Shown here piece by piece: positions 45,112-53,003 of a stretch of DNA of 64,000 nt; within the stretch, counting starts at the first letter, position 1, and every line of letters starts with the position of its first letter. The stretch lies in assembly GCA_036260255.1 (NCBI GenBank), contig DATAAF010000107.1:52143-116142 (forward strand), written 5' to 3'. The position numbers and the translations under genes were made by a program. This DNA comes from DASZJY01 sp036260255. Lineage in GTDB: Bacteria; Actinomycetota; Acidimicrobiia; Acidimicrobiales; AC-14. The notes under the pieces are model-generated. The model was given only the letters and a program-made list of their open reading frames with translations. It did not search any database and was not told where the DNA came from.

Positions 45112-46112
45112 GCGGCGGCCGCCCCGGCGGCGGCCGCCCACCGGAAGAAGTGGGGATCGTCGGCGGGCGTGCGGCCCATGGTCTCGACGACCAGGCCGTG
45201 GGCGGCGAGGAGGCCGGCGACCTCGGGAGCGTCGACCTCCATGGCGTGGTGATGGGCGGCGATCGCGCCGATCGCCTCTAGCCCGCCCCGCGGGACGGCG
45301 ACGGTGGCGGCCCGGGCCGCCGCCCACAGCGCCGCCGCGGTGTGGTCGCTCACTCCCCGGTGGCGCTCCCGGGGGTCGGCGCCGGAGTAGCGCACCGCCA
45401 CCACCGGGCGCCCGCCGAGGAGGGCGGCGGCGTCTATCACCGACGCCACCTCCAACCCGCTGAAGCCGAGGCGGCTGCGGGTGCCCACGCCGCCCGGTCC
45501 GGCGGCCACCAGCACCACGTCGGCCCCCTCGGCCACCGCCACCTCCAGCGCCGAGTAGACGTTGACCGCCTCGTGGTCCCCGCCGAACGCCTGCCCGCAG
45601 GTGATCGTGGTGGTCAGCAGCCCGGCGGCACAGAGGTCGGCCACCAGGTCGGAGAGGGCGAGGGGCAGGCTGGCCCCGTCGGTCATGACGTAGGCCGTCC
45701 GGCAGCCGGCCCGCGCCGCCGCCAGGGTTGCCGCCACCGGGGCGAGCTGGCTGTGGAGGGCGCAGGCCACCACCGGGGTACCGCCCAACCCGCCGGGCCG
45801 GGGCTGGTAGCCGGCCGCCTCCTCGGCCGCACCGACGTCGACCTGCAGGCTCGTGTAGCGCAGCTTCATGACCGTCCCCGGCCCCGGCTGCGACCACTCG
45901 CGCCGGGACAGGTTCCAGTGCACGACGTGCCAGCCTCCCGTCCCCAGGTCCAGGTCGATGGCCGTGGTGTTGACCACCACCTCGTCCCCGACCGCCACCC
46001 GCCCGATCAGGTCGGTGAGGACGTAGGCGGGTTGGCCGTCGACCTCGACCCGCTGCAGCCCCGGCCGCTCGCCGCCGATCGCGGTGACCACGCCGGTGGA
46101 GAAGGACGGCAC
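45090..46112 (-). CDS. DUF3866 family protein
   Basis: 340 residues from GTG 46112, 8 nt after TAAGCT (leaderless candidate). An N-terminal beta domain (VVTAIGGERPGLQRVEVDGQPAYVLTDLIGRVAVGDEVVVNTTAIDLDLGTGG) precedes a larger domain with VMKLRYTSLQVDVGAAEE, PVVACALHSQLAPVAATLA and AYVMTDGASLPLALSDLV, matching DUF3866. The function of this actinobacterial and firmicute family is unknown. Its end overlaps the end of the acyl-CoA dehydrogenase-like gene by 22 bp, antisense. Confidence 0.82.
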   Translation of the reverse strand: MPSFSTGVVTAIGGERPGLQRVEVDGQPAYVLTDLIGRVAVGDEVVVNTTAIDLDLGTGGWHVVHWNLSRREWSQPGPGTVMKLRYTSLQVDVGAAEEAAGYQPRPGGLGGTPVVACALHSQLAPVAATLAAARAGCRTAYVMTDGASLPLALSDLVADLCAAGLLTTTITCGQAFGGDHEAVNVYSALEVAVAEGADVVLVAAGPGGVGTRSRLGFSGLEVASVIDAAALLGGRPVVAVRYSGADPRERHRGVSDHTAAALWAAARAATVAVPRGGLEAIGAIAAHHHAMEVDAPEVAGLLAAHGLVVETMGRTPADDPHFFRWAAAAGAAAAQLLGGR

Positions 46113-46190
46113 GGAAGGCGAGCTTACGAGCGCCCGCCCGCCCAGGAGCCGCCTGGGGCGTACCGTAAGGGGGGACGTCGAGGATCTGCG

Positions 46191-47189
46191 ATGCCGGCCA
46201 ATCTCTCCCCGGAGTACAAGTCGGCGGAGGCCGAGTTCCGACGGTGCCGCAACCCCGAGGACCGGCTTCGTTGGCTCCGCGAGATGCTGCGGACCGTCCC
46301 CAAGCACAAGGGCACCGAGCACCTCCAAGCGGACATCAAGACCCGTATCAAGGAGCTCACCGAGGAGCTGGCGGGGCCGAAGAAGGGGGGTGCGCGCACT
46401 GCGCTGCCGACGACGGTCCGCCCCGAAGGAGCGGCCCAGGTGGCGCTCGTGGGCCCGCCGAACACGGGGAAGTCGTCCCTGCACGCCCGCCTGACCGGCT
46501 CCCACGCCGCCATCGGGCGCTACCCGTTCACCACCGAGCTCCCGCTCCCGGGCATGCTCCCGTACGAGGACGTGGCGTTCCAGCTCGTCGACCTCCCGCC
46601 CGTCTGCCGCCAGCACCCGGTCGGCTGGCTGGCCGGCGCCCTCCGGTCGTCGGACGCCTGCCTGCTCGTGACGGACCTGAGCGAGCCGACGTGCGTGGAC
46701 GACGTGGCCGAGGTGCACGAGGTCCTGGCCGAGCGGAAGATCGTCCTCACCGGCGACTGGCCGGCCGAGGAATCCGACGACGCGTTCGCCCTGCGGCTCT
46801 CGACGCTCCTGGTCGCGTCGAAGTGCGATCTCATGTCTGAGCTCGACGACGACCTGGCGGTGTTCGAGGAGCTGAGCGGCTTCCGCTACCCGTGCGTCGC
46901 GGTGTCGGCCGTGTCCGGGGAGGGTCTCGACCGGCTGGGACCGTTCCTGTTCAAGCGGCTGGGTGTCGTCCGCGTGTACACCAAGCCGCCCGGGGGGCGG
47001 CCCAACCTGTCCCGACCGTTCACCGTCCGCCGGGGGCAGACCGTCGGGGACGTGGCCCGGCTCATCCACAAGGACCTGGCCGAGGGGTTGCGGTTCGCCC
47101 GGCTGTGGCGCGACCACTTCGACGGGCGCCAGGTCGGCCGGGACCACCCTGTCGAGGACGGGGACGTCATCGAGCTGCACGTCCGCTAG
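46191..47189 (+). CDS. Obg/DRG-like GTPase with C-terminal TGS domain
   Basis: 332 residues. An N-terminal helical region (about 1-75) leads into the G domain: G1 GPPNTGKSSL, G2 near YPFTTELPLPG, G3 position VDLPPV and G4 position ASKCDL, then a TGS domain (about 260-332) starting VYTKPPGGRPNLSRPFTVRRG. The layout is that of the DRG/Obg superfamily, ribosome-associated GTPases. G3 lacks the usual DxxG glycine and G4 reads SKCD rather than NKxD, so nucleotide handling may differ. Divergent from DUF3866, convergent with pafA after 31 bp. Confidence 0.82.
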   Translation: MPANLSPEYKSAEAEFRRCRNPEDRLRWLREMLRTVPKHKGTEHLQADIKTRIKELTEELAGPKKGGARTALPTTVRPEGAAQVALVGPPNTGKSSLHARLTGSHAAIGRYPFTTELPLPGMLPYEDVAFQLVDLPPVCRQHPVGWLAGALRSSDACLLVTDLSEPTCVDDVAEVHEVLAERKIVLTGDWPAEESDDAFALRLSTLLVASKCDLMSELDDDLAVFEELSGFRYPCVAVSAVSGEGLDRLGPFLFKRLGVVRVYTKPPGGRPNLSRPFTVRRGQTVGDVARLIHKDLAEGLRFARLWRDHFDGRQVGRDHPVEDGDVIELHVR

Positions 47190-47220
47190 CCGCGGCCGGC
47201 GGCTCCGACGACGGTTCGCG

Positions 47221-48579
47221 TCAGAGGCTGGCGATCAGCTTCTCGACCCGCTCGTCGCGCGACTTGAAGGGGTCCTTGCAGAGCACCGTGCGCTGGGCCT
47301 GGTCGTTGAGCTTCAGGTGGACCCAGTCGACCGTGTAGTCGCGCTTGCGCTCCTTGGCCCGGCGGATGAACTCGCCCCGGAGGCGGGCCCGCGTGGTGCG
47401 CGGCGGTGAGATGACGGCGTCGTCGATGGCCTCGTCGGTGACGACCCGCTCGAGCTTGCCGCGGTTCTGCAGGAGGTAGTAGAGGCCCCGTTGGCGGTTG
47501 ACGTCGTGGTACTGGAGGTCGAGCAGGGCCACCCGCGGATGGGTGAGAGGGAGGTTGTGGCGCTCGCGGTAGGCCTCGACCAGCCGGTGCTTGATGACCC
47601 AGTCACACTCGCGGTCGAGGCTGAACGGGTCGTGCTCGAGCTTGGTGATGCAGTGCTCCCACATCTTGAGGGCCTGCTCCTCGAGCGGGCTCAGGCCCCG
47701 CGTCTCCGAGTAGCGCAGGGCCCGGCTGAGGTACTCGCTCTGGATCTCGACGGCGCTCAGCTCCCGCCCGTTCTCCAGGCGCACCTTGCGCTTGCAGGTG
47801 ACGTCGTGGCTGATCTCGCGGATGGCGCGGATCGGGTTGTCGAGGGTCATGTTGCGCATGACCACCCCAGGGTCCTCCAGCATGCGCAGGAGGATGCTGG
47901 TCGCCCCCACCTTGAGGAAGGTGGCGTACTCGCTCATGTTCGAGTCGCCCACGATCACGTGCAGGCGGCGGAAGCGCTCGGCGTCGGCGTGGGGCTCGTC
48001 GCGGGTGTTGATGATGGGCCGGCTGCGGGTGGTGGCCGACGAGACGCCCTCCCAGATGTGCTCGGCCCGCTGGCTGATGCAATAGGTGGCGCCTCGAGCG
48101 GTGTTCAGGACCTTCCCCGCCCCGGCGTAGATCTGGCGGGTGACGAAGAAGGGGATGAGGATCTCGGCGTAGTGGCCGAAGTCGTCGCGGCGGCTGGTGA
48201 GGTAGTTCTCGTGGCAGCCATAGGAGTTGCCCGCCGAGTCGGTGTTGTTCTTGAACAGGTAGACGACGCCGCGGATGCCCTCCTCCCGCAGCCGCTGCTC
48301 GGCGCTGGACAGCAGGCTCTCGAGGATGCGCTCGCCCGCCTTGTCGTGGGCGACGAGGTCCTCGATGGAGTCGCACTCGGGCGTTGCGTACTCGGGGTGG
48401 CTGCCCACGTCGAGGTACAGGCGGGCCCCGTTCTCGAGGAAGACGTTGCTGCTCCGGCCCCACGAGACCACCCGCCGGAACAGGTAGCGCGCCACCTCGT
48501 CGGGGCTCAGGCGGCGCTGGCCCCGGAGCGTGCAGGTGACGCCGTACTCGTTTTCCAGCCCGAAGATTCTTCTGTCCAT
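47221..48579 (-). CDS. pafA: Pup--protein ligase PafA
   Basis: 452 residues from ATG 48579. IFGLENEYGVTC carries the catalytic-site Glu (E9) and RLYLDVGSHPEYATPEC the catalytic Asp (D57); NTDSAGNSYGCHENYL and IINTRDEPHADAERFRRLHVIVGDSNMSE are the family signatures shared with Dop. It uses ATP to phosphorylate the C-terminal Glu of Pup and attach it to substrate lysines. It lacks the Dop loop. It follows the DUF2007-like gene divergently, and its likely -10 is shared with that gene in the palindrome at 48591. Confidence 0.96.
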   Translation of the reverse strand: MDRRIFGLENEYGVTCTLRGQRRLSPDEVARYLFRRVVSWGRSSNVFLENGARLYLDVGSHPEYATPECDSIEDLVAHDKAGERILESLLSSAEQRLREEGIRGVVYLFKNNTDSAGNSYGCHENYLTSRRDDFGHYAEILIPFFVTRQIYAGAGKVLNTARGATYCISQRAEHIWEGVSSATTRSRPIINTRDEPHADAERFRRLHVIVGDSNMSEYATFLKVGATSILLRMLEDPGVVMRNMTLDNPIRAIREISHDVTCKRKVRLENGRELSAVEIQSEYLSRALRYSETRGLSPLEEQALKMWEHCITKLEHDPFSLDRECDWVIKHRLVEAYRERHNLPLTHPRVALLDLQYHDVNRQRGLYYLLQNRGKLERVVTDEAIDDAVISPPRTTRARLRGEFIRRAKERKRDYTVDWVHLKLNDQAQRTVLCKDPFKSRDERVEKLIASL

Positions 48580-48590
48580 CGCTCGGTGCC

Positions 48591-48600
48591 ACGGTACCGT
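48591..48600. promoter_or_regulatory. Palindromic ACGGTACCGT serving two divergent -10 elements
   Basis: ACGGTACCGT lies between pafA and the DUF2007-like gene. On the plus strand TACCGT (48595-48600) is 7 nt before ATG 48608; on the minus strand TACCGT (48596-48591) is 11 nt before ATG 48579. A single palindrome can thus provide both -10 hexamers, which would make the two promoters mutually exclusive. Confidence 0.4.
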
Positions 48601-48607
48601 TGCGGCG

Positions 48608-48928
48608 ATGGAACCGAGCCGCATGGTGCGGTTGACCACCGTGAACAGCTCGTTTCACGCCCGGGTGATCGCCGCACGCGTCGGCGCCGAGGGCATCGTC
48701 ACCCAGTTGCGGGGCAACCTCGGCGGCCCCTACCCGATGGGCGACGTGCACGTCTTCGTGGACGAGAGCGACCTCCCCACCGCCCAGGAGCTCCTCATGG
48801 CCGACGAGGTGGAGTCGGCCTTCGACGAGGACGGCGAGGTCGCCCTCGACGGCGGCGCACCTCAGTTGTGGCTCGTGCTCGGGACGATCCTGGCCCTGGC
48901 CGCCGTCCTGTTCGCCCGCGCCTTCTGA
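48608..48928 (+). CDS. DUF2007-like protein with C-terminal membrane anchor
   Basis: 106 residues. MVRLTTVNSSFHARVIAARVGAEGIVTQLRGNLGGPYP and VHVFVDESDLPTAQELL form the small ferredoxin-like DUF2007 domain; a C-terminal helix, LWLVLGTILALAAVLFARAF, anchors it. ATG follows TACCGT after 7 nt, so the mRNA is probably leaderless. It is placed between pafA and prcA on the opposite strand, a position conserved for no reason known to me. The domain is called a putative signal transducer, with no established function. Confidence 0.78.
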   Translation: MEPSRMVRLTTVNSSFHARVIAARVGAEGIVTQLRGNLGGPYPMGDVHVFVDESDLPTAQELLMADEVESAFDEDGEVALDGGAPQLWLVLGTILALAAVLFARAF

Positions 48929-48934
48929 CCAGGG

Positions 48935-49612
48935 TCAGCCCAAGAGCTCGGACAGCTCGCCGTCGGTGATGCGCCGGAAGGCGCGGCGGTCGTCGGTGCG
49001 CGAGAGCACGGCCACCTCCAGGTCGGTCTCGCCGAGGGTGCGCTCGGGGCCGGCGAGGGCGTCGACGGCCGCCCGCAGGGCGGGGCCGAGCTCCATGCCG
49101 TCGGCGAGGTTCGGCCGGAGGCGGTCGGCGACGGTGTCGGGGTCGCCGCCGAGCACCGCCAGCTTGCGCTCGTCGATGACGAAGCCGTCGTAGCGGATCC
49201 GGAACAGCTGGTCGCCGTCGGCGTCGGCGCCGACCTCGGTGACGAGGATCTCGACCTCCATGGGCTTCATCTCGTGGGTGAACACCTGGTGGAGGGTCTG
49301 GGCGTAGGCGTTGGCCAGCGAGCGGGCGTCGACGTCCTCGCGGGAGTACGTGTAGCCCCTGATGTCGGCCTGGCGCACGCCGAGGATGCGCAGGGCCTCG
49401 AACTCGCTGTAGCGACCGACGCCGGCGAAGGCGATGCGGTCGTAGATCTCGCTCACCTTGTGCAGGGTGCGGGACGGGTTCTCGGCGCAGATGAGGATGC
49501 CGTCGTCGCAGGACAGGGCGACCAGGCTGCGCCCCTGGGCGATGCCCTTGCGGGCGTAGTCGGCCCGGTCCTTCATCACCTGCTCGGGGGCGACGTAGTA
49601 CGGCATGGTCAT
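48935..49612 (-). CDS. prcA: 20S proteasome alpha subunit
   Basis: 225 residues from the ATG overlapping the prcB stop (ATGA). PYYVAPEQVMKDRADYARKGIAQGRSLVALSCDDGILICAENPS is the alpha-type beginning, with the N-terminal gate segment, and VRQADIRGYTYSREDVDARSLANAYAQTL is conserved. It makes the outer rings that gate the 20S chamber and bind the C-terminus of the ARC/Mpa ATPase. The subunit itself is catalytically inactive. Distance to pafA: the DUF2007-like gene intervenes on the other strand. Confidence 0.95.
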   Translation of the reverse strand: MTMPYYVAPEQVMKDRADYARKGIAQGRSLVALSCDDGILICAENPSRTLHKVSEIYDRIAFAGVGRYSEFEALRILGVRQADIRGYTYSREDVDARSLANAYAQTLHQVFTHEMKPMEVEILVTEVGADADGDQLFRIRYDGFVIDERKLAVLGGDPDTVADRLRPNLADGMELGPALRAAVDALAGPERTLGETDLEVAVLSRTDDRRAFRRITDGELSELLG

Positions 49613-50403
49613 GGCCGTGCACCCTCCTCGGTCCTGCGGGAGATCAGGACGCGGAACCGCTCCGACACCTCGGCCTCGCTCACCCGCTCGAAGCCGGCGG
49701 CGGTGATGGTGGCGACCGTCGGGTAGATGCCGCGGACCACGTCGGGACCTCCCGTCGCCGAGTCCTCGTCGGCCGCCTCGTAGAGCGCCTCGATGGCGAG
49801 CTCGATGGCGGCGGCCCGGTCGAGGTCGTCGCGATAGCCGAGCTTGATGGTGGTGCGGGCGTCGCGGCCCCCCGAGCCGGTGGCGTGGAAGTCGTCCTCC
49901 TCGTAGCGGCCGCCGGTGAGGTCGTACTTGAAGATGCGCCCGGCCCGCCGGCGGAGGTCGTACCCGGCGAAGATCGGCACGACGGCCAGGCCCTCCATGG
50001 CCATGGGCAGGTTGGCCCGGATCATCTGGCTCAGCTTGTTGGCCTTGCCCTCCAGGCTGAGAGTGGTGCCCTCGACCTTCTCGTAGTGCTCGAGCTCGGT
50101 CTGGAACAGGCGCACCATCTCGGTGGCCGGCCCCGCCGCCCCCGCGATCGACACCCCTGAGTGACGGTCGGCCGGGAACACCTTCTCGATCGCCCGGTGG
50201 GCGATGCTGTAGCCCTCGGTGGCCCGCCGGTCGCCCGCCATGACCACGCCGTCGGCGTAGCACAGGGCGGCGATCGTGGTGCCGTGGGCGGTGGTCACGG
50301 GCTGGCGGCCGAGCGCTGCCGGGATGTCGGGGCGGGCCCGCCGGAGGAGGTCGGAGAAGCTGGGCCCCGGGTCGTCCCCCGGTGGGAAGAGCGGGATCGT
50401 CAT
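49609..50403 (-). CDS. prcB: 20S proteasome beta subunit
   Basis: 264 residues. A 41-residue propeptide ends TAHG, and cleavage before T42 exposes the catalytic N-terminal Thr of TTIAALCYADGVVMAGDRRATEG. HSGVSIAGAAGPATEMVRLFQ and GSGGRDARTTIKLGYRDDL are typical of actinobacterial beta subunits. It hydrolyses pupylated proteins inside the barrel. ATG at 50403 is 9 nt after TAGCCT with no Shine-Dalgarno, so a leaderless start is probable. It heads the prcB-prcA pair, separated from pup by the endonuclease VII gene. Confidence 0.95.
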   Translation of the reverse strand: MTIPLFPPGDDPGPSFSDLLRRARPDIPAALGRQPVTTAHGTTIAALCYADGVVMAGDRRATEGYSIAHRAIEKVFPADRHSGVSIAGAAGPATEMVRLFQTELEHYEKVEGTTLSLEGKANKLSQMIRANLPMAMEGLAVVPIFAGYDLRRRAGRIFKYDLTGGRYEEDDFHATGSGGRDARTTIKLGYRDDLDRAAAIELAIEALYEAADEDSATGGPDVVRGIYPTVATITAAGFERVSEAEVSERFRVLISRRTEEGARP

Positions 50404-50478
50404 CGCCCGAGGAGGCTAGCGGCCGGGGCTCTCGGGGTAGGCATGAAAGGGCACGAAAGCGAGACTGGGGAGGCGATC

Positions 50479-50613
50479 ATGAGCACGGCGCCGGCCGGGG
50501 CGGTCTGCGAGAAGTGCGGCGGCGAGGTCAGCACCAACGAGGAGGGCCGGATCACCTGCACCGGCTGCAACCTGGCCACCGACAACTGCACCTGCGGCGA
50601 ACGGACGTCCTAG
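50479..50613 (+). CDS. 44-residue zinc-ribbon peptide
   Basis: 44 residues with GGGGAGG 6 nt before the ATG, a strong Shine-Dalgarno. Six cysteines: CEKCGG near residues 10-13, CTGCN near 27-30, and CTCG at 37-39, which looks like a rubredoxin-type zinc ribbon with extra Cys. An in-frame ATG at 50443 would add 12 residues. It is divergent from prcB, whose start lies 75 bp away, and shares a CTAG at 50610-50613 with the stop codon of the convergent endonuclease VII gene. Function unknown; small zinc ribbons often contact RNA polymerase or a protein partner. Confidence 0.7.
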   Translation: MSTAPAGAVCEKCGGEVSTNEEGRITCTGCNLATDNCTCGERTS

Positions 50614-51182
50614 CCCAGCGCCCCCTCCTTCGCCAGCCGCATCCGCTTCAGCTCGTCCACCCGCCGCCGGATCGAAGGGTCGAGTGGCTGTTCGAACGAC
50701 TCGACGTATCTGGCCGCCTCTCGGAGCCGCACCGGGTCGTCTCCGAAGTTGCCGAGAGCGTTGTTGCAGGTGAAGCACAGGAGGCCGCGGACCGACCTGT
50801 CTCGTGGTCGTGGTCGACATGCAGTGCTGCCGGGTCGCGGCGGGCGCTTGCACAGAGCGCATCCGCCGCCTTGTGACTGCAGCATCGCATCATACTGCTC
50901 TAGTGTGAGCCCAAACCGGCGCTTGAGATGGCTCTTGCGGTTCCAGAAACTTCGTTGCCCCGACGCAGTATATGCCGCTCTGCGGGCGGCAACCTTTTCA
51001 GGATTGGCGAGTTGCCACTGGCGTACTCGATCACGGTTCGTCTGTGGATCGGCTCGCCGCTTCGCAGCCTGCGCGGCGAGGTTGCAGACCTTGCAATCGT
51101 TGCGACGACCGTCCCGGGCGGCGGAATCGCGGTGCAACTCGTCCAAAGTTTTCAGCATTCCGCACTTCCTGCATCTCTTCAT
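50610..51182 (-). pseudogene. Recombination endonuclease VII-like gene with HNH core out of frame
   Basis: About 190 residues in the main frame. N-terminal zinc ribbon MKRCRKCGMLKTLDELH and CKVCN, then CALCKRP, and RGLLCFTCNNALGNFGDDPVRLREAARYVESFE, all typical of phage T4-like endonuclease VII proteins. The catalytic segment ALHVDHDHETGRS, however, lies in a different frame at 50795-50845, so one indel before and one after it are needed to rebuild a continuous protein. The gene stands between pup and prcB and is richer in A+T than its neighbours, suggesting transfer. Sequencing error cannot be excluded. Confidence 0.65.
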
Positions 51183-51237
51183 GTTTCCAGTGTAGCGAAC
51201 AAGCGTTCGAAGATGCAAGAACCAAATCAGTATGTAA

Positions 51238-51432
51238 CTACTGCCCCCCCTTCTGGATATACGAGCGCACGAACTCCTCAGCATTGTCCTCTAGCACTTC
51301 GTCGATTTCATCCAATAACTCGTCGAGATCGGCCTTTAATTTCTCTCCCTGCTTGGTTGGTGCGGGGAGCTCTTCGACGACCTCTTCGGTGCGGCTCGGC
51401 GTCTGCCGCCGCCTCTGCTCTCGTTCTGACAT
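51238..51432 (-). CDS. pup: Prokaryotic ubiquitin-like protein Pup
   Basis: 64 residues, Asp/Glu/Gln-rich, intrinsically disordered in the family. The C-terminus is IQKGGQ, the encoded Gln that Dop deamidates to Glu before ligation. The helix-forming part VEELPAPTKQGEKLKADLDELLDEIDEVLEDNAEEFVR is the segment that docks onto the ARC/Mpa coiled coil. It follows dop after 13 nt on the same strand, as in most actinobacteria. Confidence 0.97.
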   Translation of the reverse strand: MSEREQRRRQTPSRTEEVVEELPAPTKQGEKLKADLDELLDEIDEVLEDNAEEFVRSYIQKGGQ

Positions 51433-51445
51433 GGGTCCAGGCCTC

Positions 51446-52939
51446 CTAGGAAGACCCCAGCGCCTCGAGCAGCTCGCTCGGGGTCGCGCACCTCTCCAAC
51501 AACGTATCGACGTGGGCTGCGGTTCCTCTGAGCGGCTCCATCATGGGCACCCGGCGCAGGGGGTCGACGCCGAGGTCGAAGACGAGCGAGTCCCAGTTGG
51601 CGGCGGCCACCGACGAGGCCCACCGCTGGAGGCAGCGGCCCCTGAAGTAGGCGCGGGTGGTCGTCGGCGGCTCGGTGACCGCCTCGAGCACCGACTCCTC
51701 GCTCACCAGGCGCTCGGTGTTCAGGCGGGCGAACAGTGAGCGGCCGGGGCGCACGTCGTGGTACTGCAGATCCAGGGCGGCCAGCTTGGGATCGGACCAG
51801 CGCAGCCCGTGGCGCTCGCGGTAGGCGTCGACGAGCTGGTGCTTGGCCACCCAGTCGAGCTGGCCGGCCAGGCTGGCGGGGTCGTCCTCCAACGCCGTCA
51901 AGACGTGCTCCCATCGGCGGAGGACGTCGGCGCCGACCTGTTCGCCGACGCACTCGAGGCCGTGCTCGTTGGCGTACTTGCGGGCCAGGTCGAGCAGCTC
52001 CCACTGGATCTCGATTGCCGTCATGGTCGTGCCGTCGGCCATGGGCAGGGGCTCGCGCAGCGACAGGTCGTAGGACACCCGCCGCAGGGCGGCGACCGGC
52101 GCGTGCAGCGAGAGGTCGCGGTCCCCGAACCAGTCGTCCTCGATCATGGCGAGGACGATGGCCGTCGTCCCCAGCTTGAGGTAGGTGGCGACCTCGCAGA
52201 GGTTGGCGTCGCCCACGATCACGTGCAGGCGGCGGTACTTCTGGGCGTCGGCGTGGGGCTCGTCGCGGGTGTTCACGATCGGCCGCTTGAGGGTGGTCTC
52301 GAGGCCGATCTCCTCCTCGAAGAAGTCGGCCCGCTGGCTCAGCTGGTAGGGGACGTCGGCGCCGCCCGACCCGGGCGCCTCTGACCCCACCTTGCCGGCG
52401 CCGCAGAACACCTGGCGGGTGACGAAGTGGGGCATGACCTGCTGGGCGATACGGAAGAACGGCACCGCCCGGTCGAGCAGGTAGTTCTCGTGACAGCCGT
52501 AGGAGTTGCCCTTGCGGTCGGAGTTGTTCTTGTAGACGGCGACGTCCTGCCCCAGCGGCAGCAGCTCGACCGCCGCCTCCACCGAGCGGGCGAGCGTGCG
52601 CTCCCCTGCCTTGTCGTAGCGCACGAGCTCGAGGGCGTCGGCGCACTCGGGCGTGGAGTACTCGGGGTGGGCATGGTCGACGTAGTACCGGGCACCGTTG
52701 GTGAGGACGGCGTTGACCAGGTGGGTCTCCACCTCGGGGGCCATGGCGCCCTCGCGGGCGAATCCGCGGGCGTCGCGGCCGGGCGTCTCGTCCTCGAAGT
52801 CCCAGCCCACCTTCCGCTGGAGGCGGGAGACGTAGGCGTTGATCAGGAGCGACGAGGCGGTGATGGGATTTGGCTCGCCGGCGCCGCGGAGAAGGATCCC
52901 GTACTCGGTCTCGATCCCGCAGACCTTCCGGATGGCCAT
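51446..52939 (-). CDS. dop: Pup deamidase/depupylase Dop
   Basis: 497 residues. VCGIETEYGI carries E10 and RYYVDHAHPEYSTPEC D88, the counterparts of the PafA active site. The segment KVGWDFEDETPGRDARGF near 43-60 is the Dop loop absent from PafA, which identifies this paralogue. It deamidates the Pup C-terminal Gln and removes Pup from substrates. ATG start; arc/mpa ends 1.8 kb upstream on the same strand with a 64-bp gap. Confidence 0.96.
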   Translation of the reverse strand: MAIRKVCGIETEYGILLRGAGEPNPITASSLLINAYVSRLQRKVGWDFEDETPGRDARGFAREGAMAPEVETHLVNAVLTNGARYYVDHAHPEYSTPECADALELVRYDKAGERTLARSVEAAVELLPLGQDVAVYKNNSDRKGNSYGCHENYLLDRAVPFFRIAQQVMPHFVTRQVFCGAGKVGSEAPGSGGADVPYQLSQRADFFEEEIGLETTLKRPIVNTRDEPHADAQKYRRLHVIVGDANLCEVATYLKLGTTAIVLAMIEDDWFGDRDLSLHAPVAALRRVSYDLSLREPLPMADGTTMTAIEIQWELLDLARKYANEHGLECVGEQVGADVLRRWEHVLTALEDDPASLAGQLDWVAKHQLVDAYRERHGLRWSDPKLAALDLQYHDVRPGRSLFARLNTERLVSEESVLEAVTEPPTTTRAYFRGRCLQRWASSVAAANWDSLVFDLGVDPLRRVPMMEPLRGTAAHVDTLLERCATPSELLEALGSS

Positions 52940-53003
52940 GGGAGCAACCTACCGCGGGCCGGGCCGGAGGTCGGAACCAGGGGCGAGGACCGAGGGCGCC
53001 GCC

